64,000 nt of DNA from an uncultured Bacteroidales bacterium (GTDB lineage: Bacteria; Bacteroidota; Bacteroidia; Bacteroidales; WCHB1-69): contig CAKUVI010000008.1 in the NCBI GenBank assembly GCA_934699095.1, positions 1 to 64,000 of the forward strand, given 5' to 3'. A model generated the notes under the pieces. The model was not told the origin of the DNA and did not search any database. It saw only the letters and a program-made list of their open reading frames with translations. Shown piece by piece: positions 24,955 through 33,594 of this stretch (within the stretch, counting starts at the first letter, position 1; every line of letters starts with the position of its first letter). The position numbers were made by a program, and so were the translations under genes.

Positions 24955-26589
24955 ATGGCAAAAGACATTAAATATAATTGGGAAGCCCGCGAAGGCTTGA
25001 AAAAGGGAGTTGATGCATTGGCAAATGCTGTAAAGGTAACACTCGGTCCTAAAGGCCGTAACGTTATCATTGACAAAAAGTTCGGTGCTCCTCAAATAAC
25101 AAAGGACGGTGTTACAGTAGCTAAAGAGATTGAGCTTCAGGAGCCTATTGAGAACATGGGTGCTCAGATGGTCAAGGAAGTTGCCTCAAAGACAAACGAC
25201 CAGGCCGGCGACGGCACAACCACTGCAACAGTGCTCGCTCAGGCCATCTTCAACACAGGTTTGAAGAATGTAACAGCCGGAGCCAACCCAATGGACTTGA
25301 AACGCGGTATCGACAAAGCTGTTGCAAAAGTTGTTGAAAACCTTAAGGCTCAATCTGTTGAAATCAACGACAGTCACGAGAAAATCGAACAGGTTGCAAC
25401 TATTTCAGCAAACAACGACTCTGCAGTGGGCCAAGTAATCGCAGAGGCCATGCAGAAAGTAAAAAAAGAGGGCGTAATCACCATCGAAGAGGCTAAAGGA
25501 ACCGACACATACGTAAAAGTTGTTGAAGGTATGCAGTTCGACAGAGGATACATCTCAGCATACTTTGTTACCGACACAGAGAAGATGGAAGCCGTTTATG
25601 AGAACCCTTACATCCTCATTTATGACAAGAAAATAAGCAACATGAAGGAATTCCTTCCTATCCTTGAGAAGGTTGTCCAATCAGGTCGTCCATTGCTTAT
25701 CATCTCTGAAGATGTTGACAGCGAAGCACTTGCAACATTAGTTGTAAACCGTCTCCGCGCCGGTTTGAAGATTGTAGCTGTCAAGGCTCCTGGCTTTGGC
25801 GACAGAAGAAAAGAGATGTTGGAAGACATCGCAATCCTTACAGGCGGTACGGTCATTTCAGAAGAGAAGGGCTTCAAACTTGAAGAGGCAAGTCTTGAAA
25901 TGCTCGGCACAGCTGAAAAGATCACCGTTGACAAAGAGAACACCACAATCGTAAGCGGCAAGGGCGACAAGAAGATGATCGACGCACGCATTTCACAGAT
26001 CAAGTCGCAGATTGAGAAGACAACTTCCGACTATGACCGTGAAAAATTACAGGAACGTCTCGCTAAAATGGCAGGCGGTGTGGCAGTCATCTATGTAGGC
26101 GCTGCATCTGAAGTTGAGATGAAAGAGAAGAAAGACCGTTACGATGACGCATTGCATGCAACACGCGCTGCCATCGAAGAGGGAATCATCCCTGGCGGCG
26201 GTGTGGCCTACATACGCTCTATAGCAAGTCTAAAAGGCTTGAAGGGCGACAATGAAGACCAACAGATCGGTATCGACATCGTGCGCCGCGCCCTCGAAGA
26301 ACCACTTCGCCAGATCACAAACAACGCCGGCAAGGAAGGCTCTGTGATTGTAAACGCTGTCATGAAAGGCAAAGGCGACTACGGTTACAACGCCCGCACC
26401 GACGAATACCAACACATGATCGAGGCCGGTGTCATCGACCCAACCAAGGTGTCACGTGTGGCTTTGGAAAATGCAGCTTCAATAGCCGGCATGCTCCTTA
26501 CAACCGAATGCGTACTCGCAGAAATCAAAGAGGAAACTCCTGCAGCTCCAATGGGCGGTATGAATCCAGGAATGCAAGGAATGTACTAA
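24955..26589 (+). CDS. groEL: Chaperonin GroEL
   Basis: GroEL is the 60-kDa chaperonin that folds proteins in an ATP-driven double-ring chamber. The 544-residue protein is complete: MAKDIKYNWEAREGLKKGVD, the ATP site DGTTTATVLAQ with KDGVTVAKEI before it, GGGVAYIRSI near the intermediate domain and a short methionine/glycine tail (MGGMNPGMQGMY) that ends in tyrosine rather than the common GGM run. It is in one operon with groES under the sigma-54-type promoter. Confidence 0.98.
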   Translation: MAKDIKYNWEAREGLKKGVDALANAVKVTLGPKGRNVIIDKKFGAPQITKDGVTVAKEIELQEPIENMGAQMVKEVASKTNDQAGDGTTTATVLAQAIFNTGLKNVTAGANPMDLKRGIDKAVAKVVENLKAQSVEINDSHEKIEQVATISANNDSAVGQVIAEAMQKVKKEGVITIEEAKGTDTYVKVVEGMQFDRGYISAYFVTDTEKMEAVYENPYILIYDKKISNMKEFLPILEKVVQSGRPLLIISEDVDSEALATLVVNRLRAGLKIVAVKAPGFGDRRKEMLEDIAILTGGTVISEEKGFKLEEASLEMLGTAEKITVDKENTTIVSGKGDKKMIDARISQIKSQIEKTTSDYDREKLQERLAKMAGGVAVIYVGAASEVEMKEKKDRYDDALHATRAAIEEGIIPGGGVAYIRSIASLKGLKGDNEDQQIGIDIVRRALEEPLRQITNNAGKEGSVIVNAVMKGKGDYGYNARTDEYQHMIEAGVIDPTKVSRVALENAASIAGMLLTTECVLAEIKEETPAAPMGGMNPGMQGMY

Positions 26590-26614
26590 TTTTTCATAAT
26601 GGTTTAATTTTAAC

Positions 26615-26645
26615 AAAAAAGAGGTCTTTACGACCTCTTTTTTTT
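26615..26645. terminator. Bidirectional terminator between groEL and ffh
   Basis: An A-run plus GAGGTC pairs with GACCTC plus a T-run around a five-base loop. It serves the converging groEL (plus) and ffh (minus) transcripts. Confidence 0.85.
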
Positions 26646-27984
26646 ATCTGCGTCCGCGGGCGTTCATGGCTCGCATCATGCCTTTTGTCTTTCCCGAACC
26701 CTTGTTCACGGATTTCATCACCTTTCGGATGTCGTCGAACTGCTTTATCAGACGGTTCACATCTTGTATGTCGCGGCCACAGCCGTTGGCGATACGCTTC
26801 CTGCGTGAACCGTTGATAATGTCGGGGTTGGCGCGTTCTTCTGGAGTCATGGATTGTATTATAACCTCGACATTCTTGAACACATTGTCGTCGATATCCA
26901 TGTTCCTAACAAGTTTTCCCATGCCCGGAATCATGCCCATCAAATCCTTCACGTTGCCCATCTTCTTGATCTGCTGGATCTGCTGGTTGAAATCATTGAA
27001 GTCGAACTGGTTTTTGGCTAATTTTTTCGACAGTTTGGCGGCTTCCTCGTCGTCGAACTGTTCTTGGGCGCGTTCCACAAACGAACGTATATCGCCCATG
27101 CCGAGGATTCGCTCAGCCATACGGTCGGGATGGAACACATCGAGGGCCTCCATTTTCTCACCCATGCCGACAAACTTGATAGGTTTGTCAACCACCTTGC
27201 GGATTGTCAGCGCAGCACCGCCGCGGGTGTCACCGTCGAGCTTGGTGAGTATCACACCGTCGAAATTCAGCCTGTCGTTGAAAGCCTTGGCCGTGTTAAC
27301 AGCATCCTGACCTGTCATGGAGTCAACAACAAAGAGGATTTCCTGAGGATTGACAGCGTTCTTGATGTTGGTGATTTCGTTCATCATCTCCTCGTCAACA
27401 GCCAGTCGGCCGGCGGTATCGATGATTACAACATCATATCCGTAATCCTTTGCACGTCTTACAGCATTCTGGGCAATCTCAACAGGCTTCTTGTTCTCAG
27501 GCTCAGCATAGACCTCCACCCCGATCTGTTCTCCGAGCACCTGCAGTTGGTCGATGGCGGCGGGACGATAAACGTCGCATGCAGCCAGAAGCGGTTTCTT
27601 GCCGCGCTTCGTCTTCAGCAAATTGGCCAACTTGGCACTATGGGTGGTTTTACCCGAACCCTGCAGACCTGCCATGAGAATCACTGCCGGAGAGCCCTTG
27701 AGATTGATGTCAACGGCTTGTGAACCCATCAAAGTGATGAGCTCGTCATACGTGATCTTCACCATCAACTGGCTCGGTGACACCGCATTGATGACATTCA
27801 TTCCCAAAGCCTTCTCCTTGACGCTGTTAGTGAACTCCTTGGCAATATTGAAACTTACATCGGCGTCCAAAAGCGCCTTCCTGATCTCTTTTGTGGTCTC
27901 AGCTATGTTAATTTCAGTGATTTTGCCCTGACCTTTCAGGACTTTGAACGAGCGTTCTAATCTGTCGGATAAACTTTCAAACAT
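26644..27984 (-). CDS. ffh: Signal recognition particle protein Ffh (SRP54)
   Basis: Ffh is the GTPase that binds signal peptides on nascent chains and delivers ribosomes to the membrane receptor FtsY. The 446-residue protein has the helical N domain, the G domain with P-loop GLQGSGKTTHSAKLA, DTAGRLAVDEEM and TKLDGDTRGGAAL. The methionine-rich M domain (GMIPGMGKLVRNM, SRRKRIANGCGR) comes last. A basic tail (GMMRAMNARGRR) ends the protein. Length is normal. Confidence 0.97.
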   Translation of the reverse strand: MFESLSDRLERSFKVLKGQGKITEINIAETTKEIRKALLDADVSFNIAKEFTNSVKEKALGMNVINAVSPSQLMVKITYDELITLMGSQAVDINLKGSPAVILMAGLQGSGKTTHSAKLANLLKTKRGKKPLLAACDVYRPAAIDQLQVLGEQIGVEVYAEPENKKPVEIAQNAVRRAKDYGYDVVIIDTAGRLAVDEEMMNEITNIKNAVNPQEILFVVDSMTGQDAVNTAKAFNDRLNFDGVILTKLDGDTRGGAALTIRKVVDKPIKFVGMGEKMEALDVFHPDRMAERILGMGDIRSFVERAQEQFDDEEAAKLSKKLAKNQFDFNDFNQQIQQIKKMGNVKDLMGMIPGMGKLVRNMDIDDNVFKNVEVIIQSMTPEERANPDIINGSRRKRIANGCGRDIQDVNRLIKQFDDIRKVMKSVNKGSGKTKGMMRAMNARGRR

Positions 27985-28036
27985 ATCAATTATAGTATAT
28001 TAATCAATAACAAAACCATGGTTAGCCACGGGGCCG

Positions 28037-28044
28037 CAAAAATA
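28037..28044 (-). promoter_or_regulatory. Bacteroidota-type -7 element of ffh
   Basis: TATTTTTGCGG on the minus strand, about 53 bases before the ffh ATG. Confidence 0.55.
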
Positions 28045-28084
28045 ATCAATTATCAAATATAACGCTCCTTTTGACAAGAATTTT

Positions 28085-28306
28085 TCATAATTCCTCGTCA
28101 GAGAAGATGTCGGAATAGGTGTCGTCGTTGCCGTTGTGCTCAAAGTCATCCAAGACACGCTTTTCAGTTTTCCTTATTTCGTTGCTGTATCCTGTCAAGG
28201 CGGAGAATGGTGCAAACTGTGCGGCACGGGCCATCTTGGGCATGCGCGGATGCTTCTTCGACGTGTGGTGCGGGAGACCCATAATATCGTCATATTCGCC
28301 GTTCAT
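28085..28306 (-). CDS. YolD-like small protein paired with the Y-family polymerase
   Basis: This 73-residue acidic protein contains YDDIMGLPHHTSKKHPRM and RAAQFAPFSALTGYSNEI. These match a small YolD-like family commonly encoded next to UvrX/UmuC-type polymerases in Clostridia and other Firmicutes. Its ATG overlaps the polymerase stop by four bases (ATGA), so it is translated with the polymerase. YolD-like proteins are thought to act with the polymerase in mutagenic repair, but the mechanism is unknown. The pairing is less familiar in Bacteroidota and may be acquired. Confidence 0.75.
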   Translation of the reverse strand: MNGEYDDIMGLPHHTSKKHPRMPKMARAAQFAPFSALTGYSNEIRKTEKRVLDDFEHNGNDDTYSDIFSDEEL

Positions 28307-29814
28307 GCCTTATGTCCTCCTATCTGCCTGTTGCGTTCGATGGCCGTTGCACCCTCTTCAAAGTTAAGTCCCTTCAAAATGGCGTTTTTCCCGAAACGGC
28401 GTTTTATGGCTATTTGTGCTTCTTGTATCTTTCTTTCCTTCTGCAGTGCTGCGCTCTCCTTTTCGGCTTCAGCAGCCATCTTGTCGTAATCTGCGAAAAG
28501 GTCAAGCTGCTGCGGCACTGCTTCCTCAGAAAGATCATCTTCATTTACTACGTGTCCGACACTTATGTTAATATATCTTATAAGGAGTCCCATATTTACT
28601 ATTTCATCAAAAAGAGATGCAGTCTTGTCAATGATAAGTCGGGAGGAGGATGTGGGCTTTTGGAAGCGCGCGGTGCCATGGGCCGGTTTTGGCACTTTGC
28701 GTCCGTAGTGGTCGGTGGCCACCGGCCCGAAATATTCCGAGACAATGGCTGGATTCGACAGGTTTTCGGCGTCGTAGCCTATGTGAAGCACAATCTGGTC
28801 GGTCACAAGATGTTTGTCAACAAGATTCAATGCCATGGAATCGGCCATTTCGAGGGCCACAACACGGGCTTTGTTAGCCGGGTACGGCGAGCTCAGGACT
28901 TGGCCGTTGCTAAAAGAGTTGCTTTCGGGGCGATACGCCTTCACAAGGTCAATGGTGCATGGCTCCCACCCCCAGGCGTGGTCGATGAGCAGTTCGGCGT
29001 TCACGCCGAAGAGGCTGTATAAGAGATCTTCGTTGAGAATCGAGCATTTGGCAATCCTGCCCATCGTGTCAATGCCGTATGGAGCAAGTCGTCCGGCGAT
29101 GCCTCTACCCACCCTCCAGAAGTCGGTGAGCGGACGATGGTCCCAAAGCTGTTCCCGATAGCTTTTCTCGTCCAGTTCGGCGATTCTGACCCCATCTTTG
29201 TCTGCCGGCTGCTTCTTGGCCATGATATCCATGGCCACCTTGCAGAGGTATAGGTTGGTGCCAATGCCTGCAGTGGCGGTTATCCCCGTTTTCTTCAGCA
29301 CATCCCTGATCATGGTCATAGCCAATTCATGTGCGGTCATGTTGTAGTTCTTAAGATACTCTGTGACATCCATGAAGACTTCGTCGATGGAATAGACATG
29401 TATATCTTCTGGAGCAATGTATTTAAGATATGTCTGGTAGATTTTGGCGCTGAAATCCATATAATGGGCCATGCGAGGAGGGGCTGCTATGTAGTCAACC
29501 TCGTAGTCGCCGTGCGCCTGCAGCTCTGTGTCAGAGATTGATTTTTTCACAAGTCTGTGCTGAGGAGCGCGGGCTTGGCGTTCGGCGTTGACCTGCCGGA
29601 TACGCTGCACAACCTCGAAGAGGCGCGCCCTGCCACCGATGCCGTACTTTTTCAAGGATGGCGACACTGCCAAGCATATTGTCTTTTCCGTCCTGCTCTT
29701 GTCGGCCACCACCAAGTTGGTGGTCAACGGGTCCAACCCTCGCTCCACACACTCCACCGAGGCATAGAACGATTTCAGGTCTATGGCTATATACTTTTTC
29801 TCTTTATCCTTCAT
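28303..29814 (-). CDS. Y-family translesion DNA polymerase (UvrX/UmuC-like)
   Basis: This polymerase copies damaged template DNA with low fidelity. The 503-residue protein has the catalytic start YIAIDLKSFYASVECVERG (first metal Asp, steric-gate Phe-Tyr region), the second carboxylate motif VYSIDEVFMDVT, and HhH-type DNA contacts (FWRVGRGIAGRLAPYGIDTMG). Near the C-terminus QQLDLF is a clear beta-clamp binding motif, followed by a basic helical tail. The ATG at 29814 removes 20 unlikely upstream residues and follows a promoter element at 29841. It is coupled to the YolD-like gene. Confidence 0.9.
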   Translation of the reverse strand: MKDKEKKYIAIDLKSFYASVECVERGLDPLTTNLVVADKSRTEKTICLAVSPSLKKYGIGGRARLFEVVQRIRQVNAERQARAPQHRLVKKSISDTELQAHGDYEVDYIAAPPRMAHYMDFSAKIYQTYLKYIAPEDIHVYSIDEVFMDVTEYLKNYNMTAHELAMTMIRDVLKKTGITATAGIGTNLYLCKVAMDIMAKKQPADKDGVRIAELDEKSYREQLWDHRPLTDFWRVGRGIAGRLAPYGIDTMGRIAKCSILNEDLLYSLFGVNAELLIDHAWGWEPCTIDLVKAYRPESNSFSNGQVLSSPYPANKARVVALEMADSMALNLVDKHLVTDQIVLHIGYDAENLSNPAIVSEYFGPVATDHYGRKVPKPAHGTARFQKPTSSSRLIIDKTASLFDEIVNMGLLIRYINISVGHVVNEDDLSEEAVPQQLDLFADYDKMAAEAEKESAALQKERKIQEAQIAIKRRFGKNAILKGLNFEEGATAIERNRQIGGHKA

Positions 29815-29840
29815 AATTGGCCACACAGGTAACGGCAGTG

Positions 29841-29848
29841 CAAAAATA
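29841..29848 (-). promoter_or_regulatory. Bacteroidota-type -7 element of the polymerase operon
   Basis: TATTTTTGCA on the minus strand, 27 bases before the polymerase ATG. I saw no LexA-like palindrome between it and the gene. Confidence 0.55.
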
Positions 29849-29896
29849 CGAAAAATTTCACTCGTTTTTTTCACATGTCCACAACGATTAAAATTG

Positions 29897-29904
29897 TATC
29901 TTTG
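29897..29904 (+). promoter_or_regulatory. Bacteroidota-type -7 element of the rRNA methyltransferase operon
   Basis: TATCTTTGCGG lies 21 bases before the ATG at 29925, diverging from the polymerase promoter about 50 bases away. Confidence 0.65.
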
Positions 29905-29924
29905 CGGTTTGAAATTTATCTGAG

Positions 29925-31085
29925 ATGGAATATTTTGTTGCGAAGACTTTCGCGGGATTAGAGAACGAGCTTTTCAGGGAGCTCTGCGACTTAGGGGCTA
30001 AGAACTGCTGCAAGCTTAGCCGCGCGGTGTCGTTCGAGGGCGACCTTGAGATGATGTACCGTGCAAACTATTATTGCCGCACCGCCCTGAGGATACTGTG
30101 GAGGAAAAAAGTCTTCAAATTCAGCAGCAACAACCAATTCTACGAACAGATCTTCAACTTCGACCCTGAAGAATACCTGTCTGCCGACGGCACTCTTGCG
30201 GTGCACGCCACCATTGCCGACAGCATCTTCAAGACGCCTCTTTTCGCATCCGTCCTGGCCAAGGATGCCATCTGCGACCGTTTCCGCGACCGTTGCGGAA
30301 GGCGCCCGTCGGTTGACAAAGAGGACCCTGACGTGCAGTTCCACCTTCACATATACCGTGACGAGGCCCAGCTCTTCCTCGACAGTTCGGGGGAGTCGTT
30401 GCACAAGCGCGGCTACAAGGTGCGCAACCATCCGGCCCCTCTCAACGAAGTGGTGGCCGCAGCCCTCATCATGAAGAGCGGCTGGAACGCCGACTGCGAC
30501 CTCATTGACCCTATGTGCGGCAGCGCGACCATACTCATCGAAGCCGCCATGAAAGCCCTCAACATACCCGCCGGTTTCTACCGCCGCGAATATGGCTTCT
30601 ACAGATGGAAGAACTTCGACAGGAAACTCTGGGCTGCAGTACGGAACGAAGCCGACATCAAAGACGACGTTGACGTCAACTTCTACGGATCCGACATAGA
30701 CTCCGATTACCTCAACATCGCGAGAACAAACGTGCGGCAGGCCCGCCTTCAAGACTTCATCGTGCTGGAAAGGCAGAAAATGCAGGTGTCATATCCTGAA
30801 CGCACCCCGTCGTTTGTCATCACCAACCCACCCTACGGCGAACGCCTGTCCGTTGACGACATCTCAACACTATACAAGGAGATCGGCGACACACTGAAGA
30901 AAAGATATGCCAACTGCAAGGCCTTCATCATCAGCTCCGACACCGACGCACTGAAACACATCGGACTTAAACCGTCGAAAAAATGGCCCGTCATGAACGG
31001 CGCCCTTAACTGCCAGTTCATGGCCTACGAGCTGTTCAGCGGTGACAGAAAATCATTTGTAACCAAGAAAAACAGCCCGGAATGA
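29925..31085 (+). CDS. THUMP-domain class I RNA methyltransferase (RlmL N-terminal-type, 23S rRNA guanine-N2)
   Basis: This family methylates guanine N2 in 23S rRNA. The 386-residue protein has an N-terminal ferredoxin-like/THUMP module (about 1-160, ending in QFHLHIYRDEAQLFLDSSG). The methylase fold carries DPMCGSATILIEAAM for SAM binding, GSDIDSDYLNIAR, and the catalytic NPPYGERLS. It corresponds to the first half of E. coli RlmKL; the second methylase half is not fused. Its stop overlaps the PorV/Q gene by four bases. Confidence 0.9.
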   Translation: MEYFVAKTFAGLENELFRELCDLGAKNCCKLSRAVSFEGDLEMMYRANYYCRTALRILWRKKVFKFSSNNQFYEQIFNFDPEEYLSADGTLAVHATIADSIFKTPLFASVLAKDAICDRFRDRCGRRPSVDKEDPDVQFHLHIYRDEAQLFLDSSGESLHKRGYKVRNHPAPLNEVVAAALIMKSGWNADCDLIDPMCGSATILIEAAMKALNIPAGFYRREYGFYRWKNFDRKLWAAVRNEADIKDDVDVNFYGSDIDSDYLNIARTNVRQARLQDFIVLERQKMQVSYPERTPSFVITNPPYGERLSVDDISTLYKEIGDTLKKRYANCKAFIISSDTDALKHIGLKPSKKWPVMNGALNCQFMAYELFSGDRKSFVTKKNSPE

Positions 31086-32161
31086 GACGGATAGCATCAC
31101 TATTATTGCTCATAATCACCTTCTGCACGGCTTCGGCACAGAGCAAGTATAGCAACGAGTTCCTGTCGATAGGACTTGGTGCACGCGGACTTGGCATGGC
31201 GAACACCATGTGCGCCATCTCCGACGACATCTCCTCCGCCTACTGGAACCCGGCCGGACTGACTCGTATGGACAAGCGGTGGCAGCTCTCCCTGATGCAC
31301 GCGGAATACTTCGCGGGCATAGCCAAATACGACTATGCAGCATTAGGATTCAAGATTGACTCTAACTCCTCTGTTGCCATATCATATATCCGTTTTGGTG
31401 TCGACAACATACTTAACACCACAGAACTCATTGATGCACAAGGAAATATAGACTACGACAAGATTACATACTTCTCTGCGGCCGACAATGCAGTGCTGCT
31501 CAGCTATGCGTATCAATTCCCGCGCGTACCTGGACTGTCGGTGGGCGCTAACGCCAAGATAATATACCGGAAGATCGGTAAATTCGCCAATTCATGGGGG
31601 TTCGGCATAGATTTGGGCATGCAATACCACAGAAAGGGGTGGCAAGTAGGCGTGCTCCTGCGCGACGGGACATCCACATTCAATGCCTGGAACTACTCCC
31701 TAACCGATGAGGTCATCGCAGTGTACCAGCGCACCGGCAACGAAATCCCCGAAAACGGCATGGAGCTCACTATGCCCGCACTCATAATCGGGGCTGGCAA
31801 AACCGTGAACTTCGGCAAAGGCTTCCACGGCACCTTCGCATTGGGTATGGATTTTACATTCGATGGAAAACGTAACACTCTGATAAAAAGCAATGTAATG
31901 AGTGCCGACCCGCATTTCGGCATGGAATTCGACTACAAAAAGATAGTCGCACTCCGCGCCGGGATAGGCAACTTCCAAAACGAACTGGACTTCAACGGCA
32001 AAAAGAAGACAACCTTGCAGATCAACTTCGGAGTGGGTGTGAATATCAAGAACATTGTAAGCATCGACTATGCCTTCACCGACCTCGGGAATCTGTCAAT
32101 AGCACAATACTCCCACATTGTGTCGCTAAGGTTAGGATTAGACAAATTCAAAAAGAAATAG
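31082..32161 (+). CDS. PorV/PorQ family outer-membrane protein
   Basis: PorV and PorQ are FadL-like barrels of Bacteroidota. PorV acts as the shuttle and PorQ as part of the attachment complex of type IX secretion, while others in the family have no known role. The 359-residue protein has a signal peptide (MRRIASLLLLIITFCTASAQ). The family start FLSIGLGARGLGMANTMCAISDDISSAYWNPAGL is followed by barrel strands. The translated start overlaps the methyltransferase stop (ATGA). Whether it is PorQ or a paralogue cannot be settled here. Confidence 0.85.
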   Translation: MRRIASLLLLIITFCTASAQSKYSNEFLSIGLGARGLGMANTMCAISDDISSAYWNPAGLTRMDKRWQLSLMHAEYFAGIAKYDYAALGFKIDSNSSVAISYIRFGVDNILNTTELIDAQGNIDYDKITYFSAADNAVLLSYAYQFPRVPGLSVGANAKIIYRKIGKFANSWGFGIDLGMQYHRKGWQVGVLLRDGTSTFNAWNYSLTDEVIAVYQRTGNEIPENGMELTMPALIIGAGKTVNFGKGFHGTFALGMDFTFDGKRNTLIKSNVMSADPHFGMEFDYKKIVALRAGIGNFQNELDFNGKKKTTLQINFGVGVNIKNIVSIDYAFTDLGNLSIAQYSHIVSLRLGLDKFKKK

Positions 32162-32172
32162 CAAAACATATC

Positions 32173-33033
32173 ATGGCAGAAGAGAAAAAGAAAGTCAGCA
32201 TTCAGAAGTTCCCGTTTACCGACAGCCAGCTCTACCAGCGGGTGAACACCGGCGAGAAGTACAACTTTTCAGAGGCAGAGCTTCAGGAGATGTACAGAAA
32301 CATACTTGGCTGCATAGATCTCACAACATTGGAGGGCAGCGACAACGACGAAAAAGTAAAGGCGCTCTGCAATCAGGCTGTCGGGTTCCGTGACGAAGAA
32401 AGGGGCATACCCGCCACCGCGAGCGTGTGCGTCTATCCGCCATTCGCGGCCACAGCCAAAGAGGCCCTCAAGGATAGCGGCGTGAAAGTTGCAACAGTTG
32501 CCGGGGCATTCCCAGCAGGACAAGCACCGATAGCACTCAAAGTGGCTGAGGTGAAGTATGCAGTTGAGAATGGTGCCGACGAAATAGACATGGTGATCTC
32601 ACGCGGCAAGTTCCTCGCAGGCAGATACCAGGAGGTCTATGACGAAATCTTGGCAATCAGAAAAGCCTGCCTCGGAAAGAAACTGAAAGTCATTTTGGAG
32701 ACCGGCGAACTGAAAACACCCCAGAACATCTTCATCGCTTCACAGTTGGCCATCTACGCCGGCGCCGACTTTCTGAAGACCTCAACGGGAAAAATCAGCG
32801 TAAATGCCACCACAGAAGCCTTCTGGGTGATGGCTTTCGCGATAAAGATGCACTATCAGTCAACAGGAAAGAAGGTGGGAATAAAGGCCGCCGGAGGCAT
32901 TTCAACTCCTGATGAGGCACTTAAATACGCGAATATCTGGATCCAGAACATGGGAAAGGAATGGTTCACACCTGAATTGTTCAGAATCGGCGCAAGTCGG
33001 CTCGCCGGAAAGGTCTTTGACAAAATCCAATAA
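32173..33033 (+). CDS. deoC: Deoxyribose-phosphate aldolase DeoC
   Basis: DeoC splits 2-deoxyribose-5-phosphate into glyceraldehyde-3-phosphate and acetaldehyde in deoxynucleoside catabolism. The 286-residue protein is a class I aldolase with IDLTTLEGSDNDEKV at the N-terminal strand and ASVCVYPPFA. The motif ADEIDMVISRGKFL follows. The Schiff-base lysine is in DFLKTSTGK, and VGIKAAGGI holds the proton-relay lysine. Length fits the E. coli-type long subgroup. It follows the PorV/Q gene by 11 bases. Confidence 0.95.
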   Translation: MAEEKKKVSIQKFPFTDSQLYQRVNTGEKYNFSEAELQEMYRNILGCIDLTTLEGSDNDEKVKALCNQAVGFRDEERGIPATASVCVYPPFAATAKEALKDSGVKVATVAGAFPAGQAPIALKVAEVKYAVENGADEIDMVISRGKFLAGRYQEVYDEILAIRKACLGKKLKVILETGELKTPQNIFIASQLAIYAGADFLKTSTGKISVNATTEAFWVMAFAIKMHYQSTGKKVGIKAAGGISTPDEALKYANIWIQNMGKEWFTPELFRIGASRLAGKVFDKIQ

Positions 33034-33072
33034 TTTTTTTTTCGTAAGTATTGGAATATAAAGAAATTATTG

Positions 33073-33080
33073 TATTTTTG
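33073..33080 (+). promoter_or_regulatory. Bacteroidota-type -7 element of the HU gene
   Basis: TATTTTTGCAGCC lies 41 bases before the ATG at 33121, showing that the earlier in-frame ATG at 33070 is not the start. Confidence 0.6.
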
Positions 33081-33120
33081 CAGCCGAAATTTTTTACTAA
33101 CAATTAAACATGTAATTATT

Positions 33121-33408
33121 ATGACGAAAGCAGAAATCGTTAATGAAATTTCCAACCGTACAGGTTATGAAAAGAATAGCGTTCAGACTATTGTTGAAGC
33201 ATTTATGGAGTCTGTAAAGAAATCTATGATCAGCGGCGAGAACGTTTATTTGAGAAGTTTTGGAAGTTTTGTGGTTAAGCAGAGAGCAGAGAAAACAGCC
33301 CGCAATATTTCAAAAAACACTACCATCACTATCCCAGCTCACAATATTCCTTCATTCAAACCTTGCAAGGAATTCGTCGATTCAGTAAAAAATAATTCAA
33401 AAAAATAA
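33121..33408 (+). CDS. HU/IHF family DNA-binding protein
   Basis: This nucleoid protein bends DNA as a dimer. The 95-residue protein has the usual HU layout: helices at MTKAEIVNEISNRTGYEKNSV, the dimer core ENVYLRSFGSFVVKQRAEKTARNI, and the arm and C-terminal helix TTITIPAHNIPSFKPCKEF with Pro at the intercalating position. The start was chosen from the promoter at 33073. It precedes the small basic protein gene by 24 bases. Confidence 0.93.
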   Translation: MTKAEIVNEISNRTGYEKNSVQTIVEAFMESVKKSMISGENVYLRSFGSFVVKQRAEKTARNISKNTTITIPAHNIPSFKPCKEFVDSVKNNSKK

Positions 33409-33432
33409 CATAATCAATTAATTCAGTAAGAT

Positions 33433-33522
33433 ATGCCAAGCGGAAAAAAACGTAAACGTGCTAAAATGAACACGCACAAACGTAAAAAAAGACTAAGAAA
33501 GAACAGACATAAAAACAAATAG
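33433..33522 (+). CDS. AURKAIP1/COX24-domain small basic protein (bS22-like ribosomal protein)
   Basis: This 29-residue protein, MPSGKKRKRAKMNTHKRKKR followed by LRKNRHKNK, is more than half lysine and arginine. It matches the AURKAIP1/COX24 domain, which is found in mitochondrial ribosomal protein mS38 and in mycobacterial bS22. A ribosomal role is therefore likely but is inferred from the family. It sits between HU and RNase G, 24 bases after the HU stop, and is too short for most gene callers. Confidence 0.8.
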   Translation: MPSGKKRKRAKMNTHKRKKRLRKNRHKNK

Positions 33523-33541
33523 TTTTTAAGCGTGTTTAGTA

Positions 33542-33585
33542 AATGAAAACTAAATAGTTGCATTCCCAATTATTTAGTTTTCATT
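33542..33585 (+). promoter_or_regulatory. Long hairpin in the leader of RNase G
   Basis: A perfect 15-base inverted repeat (AATGAAAACTAAATA with TATTTAGTTTTCATT) encloses a 14-base loop and ends ten bases before the RNase G ATG. It is AT-rich with only G-TTTT after it, so it is a poor terminator. RNase E in E. coli is autoregulated through its own leader, and this hairpin could play the same part. It could also be a weak terminator of the HU unit. Confidence 0.5.
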
Positions 33586-33594
33586 GTTTTTATT

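Noticed and set aside
28687..28702. TTGGCACTTTGC inside the Y-family polymerase gene as another sigma-54 promoter
   Set aside because: GG and GC are only six bases apart, not ten, and the site is within coding sequence.
29991..30752. A long open frame antisense to the rRNA methyltransferase gene
   Set aside because: It lies wholly inside a well-supported gene, has no domain I recognise and shows the valine-rich composition of a shadow frame.
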